Below are positions 35,084 to 44,666 of a stretch of DNA of 64,000 bases, one piece after another (position 1 is the stretch's first letter; every line of letters starts with the position of its first letter). This DNA comes from an uncultured Gemmatimonadota bacterium (GTDB taxonomy: Bacteria; Gemmatimonadota; Gemmatimonadetes; Gemmatimonadales; Gemmatimonadaceae), in contig CADEDA010000005.1 in the NCBI GenBank assembly GCA_902825965.1, positions 65,409 through 129,408 of the forward strand. Direction: 5' to 3'. The notes under the pieces were generated by a model, which ran no database searches, was not told the origin of the DNA, and saw only the letters and a program-made list of their open reading frames with translations. The position numbers and the translations under genes were made by a program.

Positions 35084-37747
35084 TTACTGCGGGGGCAGCC
35101 CCGCGGAGAGAAGGTTCACGAACAACCGCAGCCCGCCTTCGACCCCGGCGGGGATCTGCCGGAACAGGGCCAGCGACGTGTAGATGTAGCGGCCCTTGCC
35201 CAGCGTCGCGTCGAGGATCGCCCCGCGGTTCTCGGGCTCGTCGGGATCGTTGAGCGCGATCGGCGTGCGGTACCGCGAATCGATGGTGCTGGGCATGTAC
35301 AACGCGCGCTCCTGCACCCACTCGGCCCAATCCTGCGCAGCGATGCGATTGGGCCAGGTGAGCAGCCGCGAGCCCGGCTCCAGCACCTTCACCGGCGCCC
35401 CCTCGAGGGTGACGCGGGCCGCCGGACGCGTGTGCCCGATGGGGAACGGCATCATGCCGGGCTGCGCCATCTCGAACTGCCCGTACTGCACGACCATGGT
35501 CCCGCCACCACGCACCCACTCGAACAAACGGGGGTTGAGGGCCGCCAGTTCCGGCGCCCGCTCATACTCGCGCGGACCGATCACGACCGCGGTGAAGCGG
35601 GCGAGGTCGACCAGCGGCAGCTCCTCGGGGGTGAGGTAGGTGGTCGGGATGCCGATCTCGCGCAACGCCTGCGCCGTGCCATCCGGCTGCGTGGCGACGT
35701 ACGCGACGCTGAGCGCACGCGGCACCTGGATCTCCACCGCGTGCACATAACTCGCCGACGAGCGGTACAGCCGCAGTGGCGGGATGTGCGGGTAGTTCAC
35801 CTCGCGGTAACCCTCGGCGAACAGCGCCGCATCGGACGTGGCACCCACGCCGAACGCGTGACGGCCCGCGGGCAGCGCTCCCTTGAGGTTGATGAACAAC
35901 TCGCGCGATTCCCCGGCCTTGAGCGTGATGGAATCCGGCACGCCGTCCACTCGCGCCCCGGCGGGCAGGAGGTACTTGAACGTGAGCGCCTTGTCGCTGC
36001 TGGTGTGTGACTTCACGCTCAACCGGATGCGCTGGTCGATGGGCGTGTTGGCCCGACGCCACTGGAGCCCGCGGTCGAGCGTCAGCGTCACCGGCGGCAC
36101 ACCGCCGGCCGGCCGCCATTGCTCGCCGAGCACGGGGTCGGCGAACCGGTACGACACCTCGCCGACGGGCAGCGAGACGGCGACCTCGCCGAGTTGCAGC
36201 CAGATGGTCGCATCCGAGAGCCGGCGCTGGTCCTCGGCGAGCGATACGCTCGGCGCGAGCTGCGCGGTCGCCCCGTAGCTCACCTGGGCCACGCCGTTGA
36301 CCGGCGAGCGTGTGTCGGGGAAGAGCGGCTTGCCGTCGCGGCCGCCGATCCACCAGGGACGATGGTCCACGAGCCCCATCATCTGGCGCGCCACGGTCGC
36401 ACTCGAATCCGGCGGCAGGGTCAGGGCCTCGAAGGGGCGGCGTGGCGCATTGGTGAGCGCGAGGTCGTCCCAGCGGATGCTCTGCTTGCCGCGATTGTGC
36501 ACGGTGACGCGCGCCATCATCGAATCGCCGAACGCGAGCAGCTCCCGCTCCGCCGTCACCTCCACGGCGATGCCGGCGGCGGTCATGAGCGCCTGCTTGC
36601 TGCGCGCGATCATGCGGTCCAGCGTGGCATCGAGGTCGAGCTCCTCGGCCGTGCACTCCACCATCGTGGCCGGACCGCTGAGCTCGCGACGCACGGCACC
36701 CCAGCCGCAGCGCTTCGCCATGCCGCGCGCGAACTCGAGCGAGCTCACGGCGTGGGCGAGCGAGTCCACCACGGTCTCCGGTCGCCGCAGGTCGAGTTGG
36801 CGCCGGACCCAATCGAGCCGGGCGACACTGCGCTCGAGCACGGCGCGGTTCTGGGGCACCACCGATGCCACGCGTGCGAGGCTGGTGTCGATCCCGTCGA
36901 ACAGCGAACGCTCCTGCTCGGCGGGGGTGTCGGCGTTCACGCGGCTGTGTTCGCGCGTGAGCCGCGACATCACCACGCCCCGCCGCTCCAGCCCGCCCTG
37001 CCCCTGCGAGCGATGGGCGGAACGGCTCACCGCCGCCAGTTCCGCGGGACTGCGGCCGAGCACCGGGTCGTACTGCCCCACGTTCATCGTGAGCGTGGGC
37101 GCGAGGCTGCGCGCCCAGGCACCGCGGTAGAACTTGCTCGCGGTCCAGGCGTGCCCATGGAGGCGCACGGGGAATCGCAGGGTGTCGCCCGAGGCGTCGT
37201 AGCCGTCGCGGGCGAGCAGTCCCGCCGCCTCATGATGTCCGTGCCCGTCGGCGCGGGTGCCGGACCACACGCCCACGATCACGTGCGGACGGTACGCGCG
37301 GATGACACGCACGACGTCGGTGGTGAGCGCCTCACGGTCCCACTGCTGGAAGGTCTCGGCGGCGTGCTTGGAGAACCCGAAGTCGTAGGCGCGCGAGAAG
37401 AACTGTTGCCCGCCGTCGATGGCCCGCGCGGCGAGCAACTCGGCGGTGCGGATGGCGCCGAGGGGCTCGCCGAGTTCGGTGCCGATGATGTTCTGGCCGC
37501 CGTCGCCGCGCGTGAGCGAGAGGTAGGCGGTGTGTACCCGATGCTGCCGGGCCAGCCAGGCGATGAGCTGCGTGTCCTCATCGTCGGGGTGCGCACCGAT
37601 GATGAGCACGCGGGCATTGACGGGCAGTCCCCGTACCTGCTGCTCCAACGCGGCCGCGCCGCGTTCCTGCCCGAAGGCGGCGCGCGGCGCGGCGAGAAGG
37701 AGCAGGCAGGCGAGGAGCGTCCGGACCAGACGCTGCGACGACATCAC
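35084..37747 (-). CDS. Large exported PIG-L (LmbE) family deacetylase
   Basis: 887 residues, far larger than a minimal PIG-L enzyme (~230). It has a signal peptide ending AAFGQ. The PIG-L zinc motif AHPDDE lies at residues 52-57 and GHGHHEAAG at about 170. Residues ~300-890 form additional beta-rich domains (e.g. NPQ-type NEW3-like segment AGESRELFINLKGALPAGRHAF) and a C-terminal part with TGPREYE-like GPREYERAPELAALNPRLFEWVRGGG. It probably de-N-acetylates an extracytoplasmic glycan or glycolipid. Its 3' end abuts ndh. Confidence 0.85.
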   Translation of the reverse strand: MMSSQRLVRTLLACLLLLAAPRAAFGQERGAAALEQQVRGLPVNARVLIIGAHPDDEDTQLIAWLARQHRVHTAYLSLTRGDGGQNIIGTELGEPLGAIRTAELLAARAIDGGQQFFSRAYDFGFSKHAAETFQQWDREALTTDVVRVIRAYRPHVIVGVWSGTRADGHGHHEAAGLLARDGYDASGDTLRFPVRLHGHAWTASKFYRGAWARSLAPTLTMNVGQYDPVLGRSPAELAAVSRSAHRSQGQGGLERRGVVMSRLTREHSRVNADTPAEQERSLFDGIDTSLARVASVVPQNRAVLERSVARLDWVRRQLDLRRPETVVDSLAHAVSSLEFARGMAKRCGWGAVRRELSGPATMVECTAEELDLDATLDRMIARSKQALMTAAGIAVEVTAERELLAFGDSMMARVTVHNRGKQSIRWDDLALTNAPRRPFEALTLPPDSSATVARQMMGLVDHRPWWIGGRDGKPLFPDTRSPVNGVAQVSYGATAQLAPSVSLAEDQRRLSDATIWLQLGEVAVSLPVGEVSYRFADPVLGEQWRPAGGVPPVTLTLDRGLQWRRANTPIDQRIRLSVKSHTSSDKALTFKYLLPAGARVDGVPDSITLKAGESRELFINLKGALPAGRHAFGVGATSDAALFAEGYREVNYPHIPPLRLYRSSASYVHAVEIQVPRALSVAYVATQPDGTAQALREIGIPTTYLTPEELPLVDLARFTAVVIGPREYERAPELAALNPRLFEWVRGGGTMVVQYGQFEMAQPGMMPFPIGHTRPAARVTLEGAPVKVLEPGSRLLTWPNRIAAQDWAEWVQERALYMPSTIDSRYRTPIALNDPDEPENRGAILDATLGKGRYIYTSLALFRQIPAGVEGGLRLFVNLLSAGLPPQ

Positions 37748-37757
37748 GACTCCACGC

Positions 37758-40571
37758 TCAAGGGGTCACACGGGCCATGGAACCTTGGCTGCGCCGCCCG
37801 GCCGGCTTGGCCGACTCCTGCAGCGCCTCTTCGACGATCCGCGCCTGTTCCGCTGCGTGGTCCGCCGGGTAGCCCTCGGCCGGGCTCGCCCGCTCGGGCC
37901 GCCCGTAGTACTTGATGACGAGGGCGTTGCCGGTGGAGACGCGCAGCCGCGGCGCGACGAAGCTCCAGGCGCCCTGGTTCTTCGGCTCTTCCTGCACCCA
38001 GGCCACCTCGTCGATCTCCGGGTAGCTGTCGACGACCTTGGCGATCATCTCGTGCGGCCACGGATACAACTCCTCCACCCGCACCACCGCGACGTTCTTC
38101 GGGATGCCCTTCGCGAGCAGGTCGTAGTAGACCTTGCCCGTGCAGAACACGAGGCGCCGCACCTTGGCGCGCTTGCTCGCGCCCTGCGGGTCGTCGATCA
38201 CCGGCTGGAACACCGTGCCGTCGGCGAGGTCCTTCACGTGGGACGCCGCCTGTGCGAGCCGCAGCAGCGACTTTGGCTGCATGAGCACGAGTGGACGCCG
38301 CCGCTTGAGCAGCGCCTGCCGGCGGAGGATATGGAAGTACTGGGCCGGCGTGCTGGGGTACGCGACGCGGAGGTTGCCCTCGGCGCAGAGCTGCAGGAAG
38401 CGCTCCAGCCGCGCACTCGAATGTTCGGGGCCCTGGCCCTCGTACCCGTGCGGCAGCAGCAGCACGAGTCCCGAGTCCTGCGCCCACTTGGCGCGGTCGG
38501 CGGCGAGGAACTGGTCGATGATGGGCTGCGCGACGTTCGCGAAGTCGCCGAACTGCCCCTCCCACAGCGTGAGCGTGTCGGGCGCGGCCACGCTGTAGCC
38601 GTACTCGAAGCCCATCACCGCGGTCTCGGAGAGCGCGGAGTTGTACGCCTCGAACGCCGCCGTCACGCCCGGCAGGTTGGCGAGCGGGGCGTACTTCCGC
38701 GCCGTCTGCACGTCGTTGAGCACGGCGTGGCGGTGCGAGAAGGTGCCGCGTTCGACATCCTGGCCCGAGATGCGGATGTTGATGCCGTCGGTGAGGATCG
38801 ACGCGAACGCCAGTGCCTCGGCGTGACCCCAGTCGATGCCGCCGGCCGCGCCCATCGCCTCGCGACGGCGCTCGAGCTGCTTGGCGAGCCGCGGGTGCGG
38901 CGTGAAGTCCGCGGGGTACGTGAGCATCGCCTCGTTGACCTTCACGAGCTCGGCCTCGGGGACGGCCGAGAAGACCATGGCGTCCGCGGGTTCGGCGGGC
39001 TCGCTGTGGTGCCCGGCGTCCTTCACATCCTTGGTCGCGTCGAACACCGCCTGGTACCGCGCGGCGACCTCGGCGTCGAGGGCATCGACCTCGCCCTTGG
39101 CGACGATGCCTTCGCGCTCGAGCCGTGCGCCCCACACCTGGCGCGGCGTGGGGTGCGCGCGGACCCGCTCATAGACCAGCGGCTGCGTGAAGTTGGGTTC
39201 GTCGCCCTCGTTGTGGCCCCAGCGGCGGTAGCCGACGAGGTCGATGAGGAAGTCCTTGCTGAAGCGCTCGCGGTAGGCCATCGCGATGCGCATCGCGATG
39301 ATCGCGGCCTCGGCGTCGTCGGCGTTCACGTGGATGATCGGCACCTCGAACCCCTTGGCGACGTCGCTCGCGTAGCGCGTGGAGCGTGCGTCGATGGGGT
39401 CGGTGGTGAAGCCGATCTGGTTGTTGGCGATGATGTGGATCGTCCCGCCGACGCGGTACGCACGGAGGCGCGAGAGGTTCATCGTCTCGGGGACGATGCC
39501 CTCGCCGGGGAACGCCGCGTCGCCGTGGATGACCACGGGCACGACATCCTGTTCGCGCCGCACGCGGCGGTCCGCCGTCCGCTGCAGTGCCCGGGCCCGT
39601 CCCTGCAGCACCGGGTTCACCACCTCGAGGTGGCTGGGGTTGGGCACCAGCGACACGGTGATCTCGCCGCTCGACGTCTGCGTGCGGCCTTCGAAGCCCA
39701 GATGGTACTTCACGTCGCCCGTGGACGAGCCGGCGAGGTGGTCGTGCCGTCCCTGGAACTCGGCGAAGATCTGCTCGGTCGGCTTGCGCAGCACGTGGTT
39801 GAGCACGCTCACGCGACCGCGGTGCGCCATCGCGATGGCCACGTGGTGCGCGCCGCTGGCCGCGCCGCGTTCGATCGCGGTGTCGAGCAGCGGCACGAGC
39901 GCGTCCGTGCCCTCGATGGAGAACCGCTTGTACCCCACGAAGGCGCGTCCGAGGAACCGCTCGAAGCCGTCCACCTCAGTGAGGCGGCGCAGCACCGCCT
40001 TCTTCTCCTCCACCGTGAGCGGCGCCGTGAGCTTCTCCTCGGTGAACAGCCGCCGGAACCAGGCGCGTTCCTCCTCCGAGGCAAGGTGCCCGACCTCGAC
40101 CGCGAGGTTGGTGCAGTAGCGCTTCTTGAGGCGTTCGGCGACGTCGCGGCCGGTGGCCAAGTGCGGGAAGCCGAGTGAGGCGCCGGTGACGAGGTCCAGG
40201 TCGGCGTCCACGAGTCCGTAGAACTCGAGCGTCAGCTCCGGTGCCCCCGGTGGCGGTTCGCCCAGCGGGTCGAGTTGCACGGCCATGTGGCCGTAGGTGC
40301 GGATCGCGGTGGTGTAGCGGGCGATGCCGGCCACCTTGGCGGCGAAGACGGGGTCGTCGCCGGCCGCCGCGCGCAGCGGCGCCGCCGTCCCCACGGGGGC
40401 CGCCGGTGCGATGCCGGCGGCGATGCCGGCGGCGATGCCGGCGGCCTGCTCGGCGAAGCGGAAGAACTGTCTCCAGGACTCGTCGACGGACTGCGGATCC
40501 CGGCGGTATGCCTCGAACTGCTCGGCAGCGTAGGCGTCGTTGAAGACGCTCGCGATGGGCTCGGTGGACAT
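37758..40571 (-). CDS. sucA: 2-oxoglutarate dehydrogenase E1 component
   Basis: 937 residues, usual length for OdhA/SucA. The thiamine-dependent decarboxylase of the TCA cycle. Visible: N-terminal NDAYAAEQFEAYRRDPQSVDESWRQFF (E2-interaction segment), HRGRVSVLNHVLRKP, DVKYHLGFEG, GDAAFPGEGIVPET, NNQIGFTT and DLVGYRRWGHNEGDEP, plus C-terminal LLPHGYEGQGPEHSSARLERFLQL. A three-copy 12-base repeat near the N-terminus encodes (AGIA)-type repeats in the flexible linker. No E2 (sucB) or E3 gene is adjacent. Confidence 0.96.
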   Translation of the reverse strand: MSTEPIASVFNDAYAAEQFEAYRRDPQSVDESWRQFFRFAEQAAGIAAGIAAGIAPAAPVGTAAPLRAAAGDDPVFAAKVAGIARYTTAIRTYGHMAVQLDPLGEPPPGAPELTLEFYGLVDADLDLVTGASLGFPHLATGRDVAERLKKRYCTNLAVEVGHLASEEERAWFRRLFTEEKLTAPLTVEEKKAVLRRLTEVDGFERFLGRAFVGYKRFSIEGTDALVPLLDTAIERGAASGAHHVAIAMAHRGRVSVLNHVLRKPTEQIFAEFQGRHDHLAGSSTGDVKYHLGFEGRTQTSSGEITVSLVPNPSHLEVVNPVLQGRARALQRTADRRVRREQDVVPVVIHGDAAFPGEGIVPETMNLSRLRAYRVGGTIHIIANNQIGFTTDPIDARSTRYASDVAKGFEVPIIHVNADDAEAAIIAMRIAMAYRERFSKDFLIDLVGYRRWGHNEGDEPNFTQPLVYERVRAHPTPRQVWGARLEREGIVAKGEVDALDAEVAARYQAVFDATKDVKDAGHHSEPAEPADAMVFSAVPEAELVKVNEAMLTYPADFTPHPRLAKQLERRREAMGAAGGIDWGHAEALAFASILTDGINIRISGQDVERGTFSHRHAVLNDVQTARKYAPLANLPGVTAAFEAYNSALSETAVMGFEYGYSVAAPDTLTLWEGQFGDFANVAQPIIDQFLAADRAKWAQDSGLVLLLPHGYEGQGPEHSSARLERFLQLCAEGNLRVAYPSTPAQYFHILRRQALLKRRRPLVLMQPKSLLRLAQAASHVKDLADGTVFQPVIDDPQGASKRAKVRRLVFCTGKVYYDLLAKGIPKNVAVVRVEELYPWPHEMIAKVVDSYPEIDEVAWVQEEPKNQGAWSFVAPRLRVSTGNALVIKYYGRPERASPAEGYPADHAAEQARIVEEALQESAKPAGRRSQGSMARVTP
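40410..40445 (-). repeat. Three in-frame 12-base repeats in sucA
   Basis: Unit GATGCCGGCGGC (plus strand) three times exactly, encoding Ala-Gly-Ile-Ala repeats in the linker between the E2-binding segment and the E1 core. Loss or gain of a copy keeps the frame. Confidence 0.85.
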
Positions 40572-40591
40572 GCCACCAATCTAATCGGCGG

Positions 40592-42589
40592 TCAGCCGAT
40601 CTGGGCCAAGCGGTCGTGCAGGGCGAGGGCCGTCTGGGGGCGTCCCGCCGGGTCCTTGGAGAGCATCGCCATCACCAGCGCGTCGAGTGCGGCGGGCACA
40701 TCGGCGTTGACCTTCGCCGGATGCTCGGGCACGTCCTCGAGCAGCTTGGCGATGAGCTGGTACGGCGTCTCGGCCTGGAACGGCGGCTTGCCCGTGAGGC
40801 ACTCGTAGAGCACGCAGCCGGCGGCATAGATGTCCACGCGGTGGTCCACCTCGCCGCCCGTGACCTGCTCCGGCGCCATGTACTCCGGCGTGCCGACGAT
40901 CATGCCCTGCTGCGTGACGCCGCTCTCCGGCTTGCGCGAGGCCATCCGCGCGATGCCGAAGTCCATCACCTTGAGCACGCCGTCGGGCTCCACCACCATG
41001 TTCTGCGGCTTGATGTCGCGGTGGATCACGCCCATCTCGTGTGCGACCTCGAGGGCGCGGGCGAGCTGCTTGCCCACCGAGAGCGTGACACCCAACGGCA
41101 GCCGGCGACGCGCCTTGATGAGATCCTTGAGCGACTTGCCCTCGACGAACTCCATCGTGATGTAGTAGACGCCCGACTGCTCGCCGATGTCGTGCGTGCG
41201 CACCACGTTGCGGTGCGAGATCTTGCGCGCCAGGCGGATCTCCGAGCGGAAGCGCTCGAGGGCGGTCGGGTCCTGCGCGAGGAACTGCGAACGCAGCGTC
41301 TTGATCGCGATCACCTCGCCCAGCTCGCCATCGACGGCCTTGAACACGGTGCCCATGCCGCCCTCACCGAGGATCTCCTTCACCTCGTAGCGTCCGGCGA
41401 AGCGGCTGCCCGGCACCAGGCCGCCCACGGCGATCCGCTGCTCGGCGGTGGCCGACATCGCCTGCAGCTGCACGGTCTTGGCGCTGTCGCCCGAGGAGAG
41501 GAACTCCACCAGCGCCTGCTTCTCCTTGAGGTCGCCGAGCAGGTTGCGGAAGGCACCGGCCAGCACGCCGATCTCGTCCCCGCCGGTCTGCGGGATCTCG
41601 GTGGCGTAGTCACCGTCCGCGGCACGCTGGGCGGCCTCGGCGAGTTTGGTCACCGGCCGCGTGATGCCGCGGGCGAGCAGCAGCGAGAGCAAGCCGGCCA
41701 CGAGGATGCCGATCCCGCCCGAGAGGAGCAGCGACTGCTGCAGGCGCTGGAATCCGGCGAACTCCGCGTCGCGGTTCTTGAGCATCACGTAACCGCCGGC
41801 GGCCGTCCCGGCCGAGTTGCTGAGCACCTCGGCGAGCCCGACGTAGTGCACACCCTCGAAGTCACGCTCGACGCGCATCTCCGCCGTGGCATCGTTGGTC
41901 TCGGGCAGCGTCTCGATCGCGTCGAGCACCTGCGGCGACCGCCCGAGCGTGGAGGCGGAGATGACAGCGGCGCCCGACCCGTTGGTGGTGTGGAAGATGA
42001 TCTCGACGTCGCTCGCGGAGCGCTGCTTGAGCTCGGCCGCGAACGCGTCATCGAGCGCGCGGGCCACCAGCATGGCGCCGGCGACCTTGCCGGCTCCGTA
42101 CACCGGCACCGCTGCGACCTGGATGACCAGGCTGTCGCGCGTCACGCCGAAGCCGGTGGTCCCGTTGTCCCCGAGCGCCGACGCGATCTCCGCCGACCCC
42201 GACATGTCGACCTCGGCCGCTCCGGGCTCGTCGCTCTTGGCGATGCGGATGCCCTCGGCGTCGGTGATCTGCACCCAGATCGCGTTGAGCGAAGTGGCAG
42301 CTTCCTGCGCCTGGTCGAGCACGTCGGTCCCGACGCGCTGCTCGACGATCGCGCGGAACTGCGCGTTCTCGGCGAAGGTGGTCGCCGACTCCAGCAGGCC
42401 CTTGGCGCCGCCGGAGAGCTGCGCGTTCACGGCCTCGCGCGCCGACGCGAGCACGCGGGTCACCGACTCGTCCACGGTGCGGCTCGCCTGCTGCGCGGTG
42501 ATGGCCAGGGTCGCCCCGACGATGATCACCACCACGAGGGCGGTGCCGAGGAAGATCTTGAGCGTGAGACTGAGGCCGCGCGGCTTCAC
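40592..42589 (-). CDS. Transmembrane Ser/Thr protein kinase with HAMP domain
   Basis: 665 residues from GTG 42589 (start uncertain; no strong ribosome site). Order: membrane helix (about 11-32), periplasmic sensor of ~250 residues resembling a cache domain (repeat-like VWVQITDAEGIRIAKSD and IIFHTTNGSGAAVI), second helix (about 287-307), HAMP (about 307-360), linker, kinase (about 400-660). The kinase is intact: GEGGMG (408-413), Lys430, HRD (523-525), DFG (543-545), APE (572-574). It therefore looks like a chemoreceptor-type input wired to a Hanks-type kinase. It lies downstream of the cupredoxin-like gene, same strand, 25 bases away. Confidence 0.92.
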   Translation of the reverse strand: MKPRGLSLTLKIFLGTALVVVIIVGATLAITAQQASRTVDESVTRVLASAREAVNAQLSGGAKGLLESATTFAENAQFRAIVEQRVGTDVLDQAQEAATSLNAIWVQITDAEGIRIAKSDEPGAAEVDMSGSAEIASALGDNGTTGFGVTRDSLVIQVAAVPVYGAGKVAGAMLVARALDDAFAAELKQRSASDVEIIFHTTNGSGAAVISASTLGRSPQVLDAIETLPETNDATAEMRVERDFEGVHYVGLAEVLSNSAGTAAGGYVMLKNRDAEFAGFQRLQQSLLLSGGIGILVAGLLSLLLARGITRPVTKLAEAAQRAADGDYATEIPQTGGDEIGVLAGAFRNLLGDLKEKQALVEFLSSGDSAKTVQLQAMSATAEQRIAVGGLVPGSRFAGRYEVKEILGEGGMGTVFKAVDGELGEVIAIKTLRSQFLAQDPTALERFRSEIRLARKISHRNVVRTHDIGEQSGVYYITMEFVEGKSLKDLIKARRRLPLGVTLSVGKQLARALEVAHEMGVIHRDIKPQNMVVEPDGVLKVMDFGIARMASRKPESGVTQQGMIVGTPEYMAPEQVTGGEVDHRVDIYAAGCVLYECLTGKPPFQAETPYQLIAKLLEDVPEHPAKVNADVPAALDALVMAMLSKDPAGRPQTALALHDRLAQIG

Positions 42590-42614
42590 GTGGTTCTGGG
42601 TCGTGGGGAGTGCG

Positions 42615-43340
42615 TCAGTACCGGACCGCGCTGTTCTTGTCGTATTCCTTGCCGAACTTGTTCCGGTGCTGCGCGAACTTGAAGCCGCGCGCGTCGAGCG
42701 TCGTGGCGAGGTCGCCGAGTCCGGTGGCGGGGACCGTGACCTTCTGCGCGACCGGTGTGGCGCGCTCGTGCCAGACGTGGAGGGTGTACTCGCCGGCCGG
42801 CACCCCCGCGATGCTCCAGCGGCCGTCGTTGCCGGCCTGCGCATACCACGGCGACGGCGCGACGACGACGAAGGCCGTCATGCGCGGATGGATGTTGCAG
42901 TAGATCGGGAACGCCCCGGCCCGGCGGAACACGGCGTCCTTGGACTTGCCGGCGCCGTAGAGCCCCAGGTCGAAGGCCGCGCCCGCCGCGGTGGAGAAGA
43001 TGTTGTGGCTGAAGGGGTCCTGATTGGGGAACTCGACCTTGCTCCCCGGGGTGACCACCTGCACGTGCGGCACGAACGCCCGCCCGTTCATCGACACGGC
43101 GGCCTTGGTGGGCTTGGTCTTGGCCGCGCCGCTGTCGGCGGGGACGAGGTAGACCACGGTGGCGTTGAAGTCCGTGGTGGCCTCGCCGGGACGTTCGGTG
43201 AGGGCTACGCGTCCATTCACAGAGCCCTGTGACGCAACTGGGGCAGGTGCCGCGAGCAGCAGGGCCGCAGCCCCCAGTGCAAGCACTCGAGACCAATCGC
43301 GCCGAGAATCCCGATGTCCCGTCATTCCCCTCGTATCCAT
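42615..43340 (-). CDS. Cupredoxin-like exported protein with CarboxypepD-type C-terminal domain
   Basis: 241 residues; the first ATG (43340) and the sixth codon (43325) are both possible. A signal peptide ends near Gln38. Residues ~85-155 look like a plastocyanin/cupredoxin domain with possible type-1 copper ligands His112 (DPFSHNIFS), Cys148, His151 and Met154 (YCNIHPRM). It is followed by a short carboxypeptidase-regulatory-like beta domain (GRWSIAGVPAGEYTLHVWHE). Function could be electron transfer or metal binding in the periplasm. It precedes the HAMP kinase gene and is divergent from a porin-like gene. Confidence 0.8.
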   Translation of the reverse strand: MDTRGMTGHRDSRRDWSRVLALGAAALLLAAPAPVASQGSVNGRVALTERPGEATTDFNATVVYLVPADSGAAKTKPTKAAVSMNGRAFVPHVQVVTPGSKVEFPNQDPFSHNIFSTAAGAAFDLGLYGAGKSKDAVFRRAGAFPIYCNIHPRMTAFVVVAPSPWYAQAGNDGRWSIAGVPAGEYTLHVWHERATPVAQKVTVPATGLGDLATTLDARGFKFAQHRNKFGKEYDKNSAVRY

Positions 43341-44666
43341 GGTGAGAACGCTACCCTCCGGCGTTCGCGCGGGTCAAGCATCCTGCCCGCGTTCCTCACC
43401 GTCTGCACACTGCTGGTGATCCCGGTCACGGGCACCGCACAGACGCCGGTCAGCACCCGCGACAGCACCCGCGACAGCACCCGCGCCCGACTCGACTCCC
43501 TCGCCCGACGGCTGGAGGACGCGGAGTCGGCGATCCAGCTGCTGCGCGACCAGCTGGCGACCGAGGCGTCGAGCGGCGTCCGCACGCGCTCGCGCCTGGC
43601 GTTGGAGTTCTCCGGCCGCGTGCTCATGAACGCCTATGGGAATACGGCCCGGACCAACAACGTGGATGTGCCCGTGTTCGCCCGGCCGGACTCCGGCACC
43701 GGCCCGCAGGGCGGAGTCGCGATGGGCATCCGGCAGACGACGCTCGGCCTCGCCGTCACCGCCTCGGACGTCGCCGGCGGGAGTTTCCTCGGCGACGTGG
43801 ACGTGGACTTCTTCGGCGGACAGCTGCCGTCGAGCGGCGGACGAACCTTCCCGCTCGTGCGGCTGCGCACGGCGCGTGCGACGCTGAGTTGGAGCAAGGG
43901 CTCCGTGATGATCGGGCAGGAGCAGCCGCTCATCACCGGTCTCGACCCGGTGTCGCTCGCAGCGGTGGGGGTTCCGGGGTTCACGGCCGCGGGCAACCTC
44001 TGGCTCTGGCTGCCGCAGGTCCGGGCCGGTGTGCACAGCAGCGGCCGCCTGCGGGTGGGACTGGAGGGCGCCGTGCTCGCGCCCACGAGTGGCGATCCCA
44101 ACGGGTTGTTCGACACGCAGTTCGACGCCGCCGAGCGCACGAGCTCGCCGTACCTGCAGGGCTTGCTGCGCCTCTCGTGGGGCGACTCCGAGCGGGAGGG
44201 CAGCGTCACGTTCGGTGTGCACAGCGGACGGATCGCGAACGCGCTCGACGTCGCCAAGACGTCGGAGGCGGTGGCCGCGACCCTGCGGATCCCGGTCGGC
44301 ACGCGGCTGGAGCTGCGTGGCGAGGCGTATCAGGGCGCCGGCCTCCGCGGGCTCGGCGGCGGCGGCATCGCACAGGGCATCGGCGCAGGCGGCGAGCCGG
44401 TGCGCACCCGCGCCGGCTGGGGTCAGCTGAACGTGCAGTTCAGTCCGCGGGTCCTGTGGGGCGTGGGTGCGGGCTTCGACGATCCGCGCGACGCCCACAT
44501 CGCGGCCGGCGGGCGTGTGTACAATCGGGTCACCGAGACGCATCTCCACCTGCGCCCCGTCGGCCCCATGCTGCTCGGGCTGGAGTGGCGACAGATCGCC
44601 ACCGAGTTCACGGTGGGCTCACGCAGCAACCAACACATCAACCTCGCGCTCGGCTTCGAGTTCTGA
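43314..44666 (+). CDS. Porin-like outer-membrane beta-barrel protein
   Basis: 450 residues. A signal sequence (FLTVCTLLVIPVTGTAQ) is followed by a short helical coiled-coil stretch (RLDSLARRLEDAESAIQLLRDQL, about residues 58-80) and then alternating beta-strand sequence to a terminal Phe (LALGFEF), typical of an outer-membrane porin with a trimerising N-terminus. The family (DcaP-like or other) cannot be settled. The start at 43314 overlaps the divergent cupredoxin gene's N-terminal codons, so one of the two annotated starts is probably too far upstream. Confidence 0.75.
   Translation: MSRHSPRIHGENATLRRSRGSSILPAFLTVCTLLVIPVTGTAQTPVSTRDSTRDSTRARLDSLARRLEDAESAIQLLRDQLATEASSGVRTRSRLALEFSGRVLMNAYGNTARTNNVDVPVFARPDSGTGPQGGVAMGIRQTTLGLAVTASDVAGGSFLGDVDVDFFGGQLPSSGGRTFPLVRLRTARATLSWSKGSVMIGQEQPLITGLDPVSLAAVGVPGFTAAGNLWLWLPQVRAGVHSSGRLRVGLEGAVLAPTSGDPNGLFDTQFDAAERTSSPYLQGLLRLSWGDSEREGSVTFGVHSGRIANALDVAKTSEAVAATLRIPVGTRLELRGEAYQGAGLRGLGGGGIAQGIGAGGEPVRTRAGWGQLNVQFSPRVLWGVGAGFDDPRDAHIAAGGRVYNRVTETHLHLRPVGPMLLGLEWRQIATEFTVGSRSNQHINLALGFEF
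43451..43486 (+). repeat. Three in-frame 12-base repeats in the porin-like gene
   Basis: Unit CAGCACCCGCGA three times (the last copy differs at the end), encoding Ser-Thr-Arg-Asp repeats between the signal peptide and the coiled-coil segment. Confidence 0.85.
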
